A stretch of DNA of 64,000 nucleotides. It comes from Catalimonadaceae bacterium JC749. Lineage in GTDB: Bacteria; Bacteroidota; Bacteroidia; Cytophagales; Cyclobacteriaceae. How positions within the stretch are numbered: the stretch's first letter is position 1; each line of letters opens with the position of its first letter. The notes below the pieces were generated by a model. That model searched no databases, was not told where the DNA came from, and saw only the letters and a program-made list of their open reading frames with translations. A program made the position numbers and the translations under genes. Positions 63,845 through 64,000 of the stretch are shown piece after piece. The DNA is taken from positions 97,120-161,119 of the forward strand of contig JAJNNC010000016.1 in NCBI GenBank assembly GCA_021730635.1, given 5' to 3'.

Positions 63845-64000
63845 TTACAATTTTTCTATTTTCTTAACAATATTTTTTTCTTTCAAGACCATATGGAGGA
63901 GATAGATACCATCCGGCAGGTGGACCAGGTCCAGGCTGAGGCTGTGGTCAGAGAGCCTGACAGGGTTGACAGCCACTTGCCTGCCTTCTGTGGTGAAGAC
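63845..64000 (-). CDS. C-terminal type IX secretion (T9SS type A) sorting domain, 3' end of a gene cut by the window edge
   Basis: On the minus strand the last 51 codons of a gene run from the window edge to a TAA at 63845. They read VFTTEGRQVAVNPVRLSDHS, then DLVHLPDGIYLLHMVLKEKN, then IVKKIEKL. The G-R-x-V, L-x-L-P-x-G-I-Y-L-L and final V/I-K-K-I-x-K pattern is the Por/T9SS type A sorting domain that directs surface proteins for secretion and cell attachment. The rest of the protein lies outside the window. Confidence 0.85.
   Translation of the reverse strand, partial: VFTTEGRQVAVNPVRLSDHSLSLDLVHLPDGIYLLHMVLKEKNIVKKIEKL

Noticed and set aside
1..64000. CRISPR arrays, insertion sequences, prophage, tRNA or rRNA genes
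   Set aside because: No regular spaced repeats, transposase motifs, phage genes or RNA gene patterns were seen in the gaps.

Overview
The window reads as chromosomal DNA of a Bacteroidota bacterium, most likely of the order Cytophagales. The grounds are the promoter style (TTG about 20 bases upstream of TAnnTTTG), the near absence of Shine-Dalgarno sites, many lipoproteins and Tat-exported sugar oxidoreductases, NuoL and MenE for menaquinone-based respiration, and a type IX secretion sorting tail at the right edge. I see no rRNA, tRNA, insertion sequence, prophage or CRISPR array.

Left part (1-21962). A six-gene plus-strand operon joins a DUF6807-ThuA fusion (its 5' end is outside the window), two exported Gfo/Idh/MocA oxidoreductases and a three-part TRAP transporter. 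It looks like oxidation and uptake of a sugar or sugar-acid derivative. It faces an alpha-L-rhamnosidase. After a peptide deformylase, an AraC regulator, a decayed HepT toxin fragment and a small metallopeptidase lipoprotein comes an efflux operon: TolC-like, RND permease, adaptor, TlpA thioredoxin, DsrE-like, second TlpA. Perfect palindromes with a CCTGC/GCAGG half-site lie just before and just after it. A Tat-exported xylose-isomerase-like protein follows.

Middle (22045-36633). Two minus-strand PAS histidine kinases are separated by a 38-base perfect palindrome. A second sugar locus follows. In a minus-strand operon a 1173-residue lipoprotein (ThuA, beta-propeller dehydrogenase, HEAT, sugar-binding-like and azurin-like copper domains) precedes a xylose-isomerase-like protein and a Gfo/Idh/MocA oxidoreductase that lacks the usual EKP lysine. 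A divergent AraC regulator, a BNR_4 propeller protein and an SDR-type protein flank it. This locus is the best candidate for an undescribed system: extracytoplasmic sugar oxidation with electrons leaving through a built-in blue-copper domain.

Right part (36985-64000). This is mostly housekeeping and isolated genes: an orphan nuoL with a TTG start, menE, a third histidine kinase with a partner of unknown function, GH43 and GH32 glycosidases, a Crp/Fnr-type regulator beside a 14-base palindrome, nadC, an M16 and an M20 peptidase, a divergent PiT-like membrane protein, SPOR and other lipoproteins, yifB/comM, gmhA, an MsbA-type exporter, two pairs of small membrane or unknown proteins, a flavin-type oxidase and a TonB/TPR-like protein. 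Oddities include an amidohydrolase-like protein that seems to have lost its whole catalytic barrel, and a 47-residue membrane protein whose leader carries three exact 11-base repeats and a rare strong Shine-Dalgarno site.
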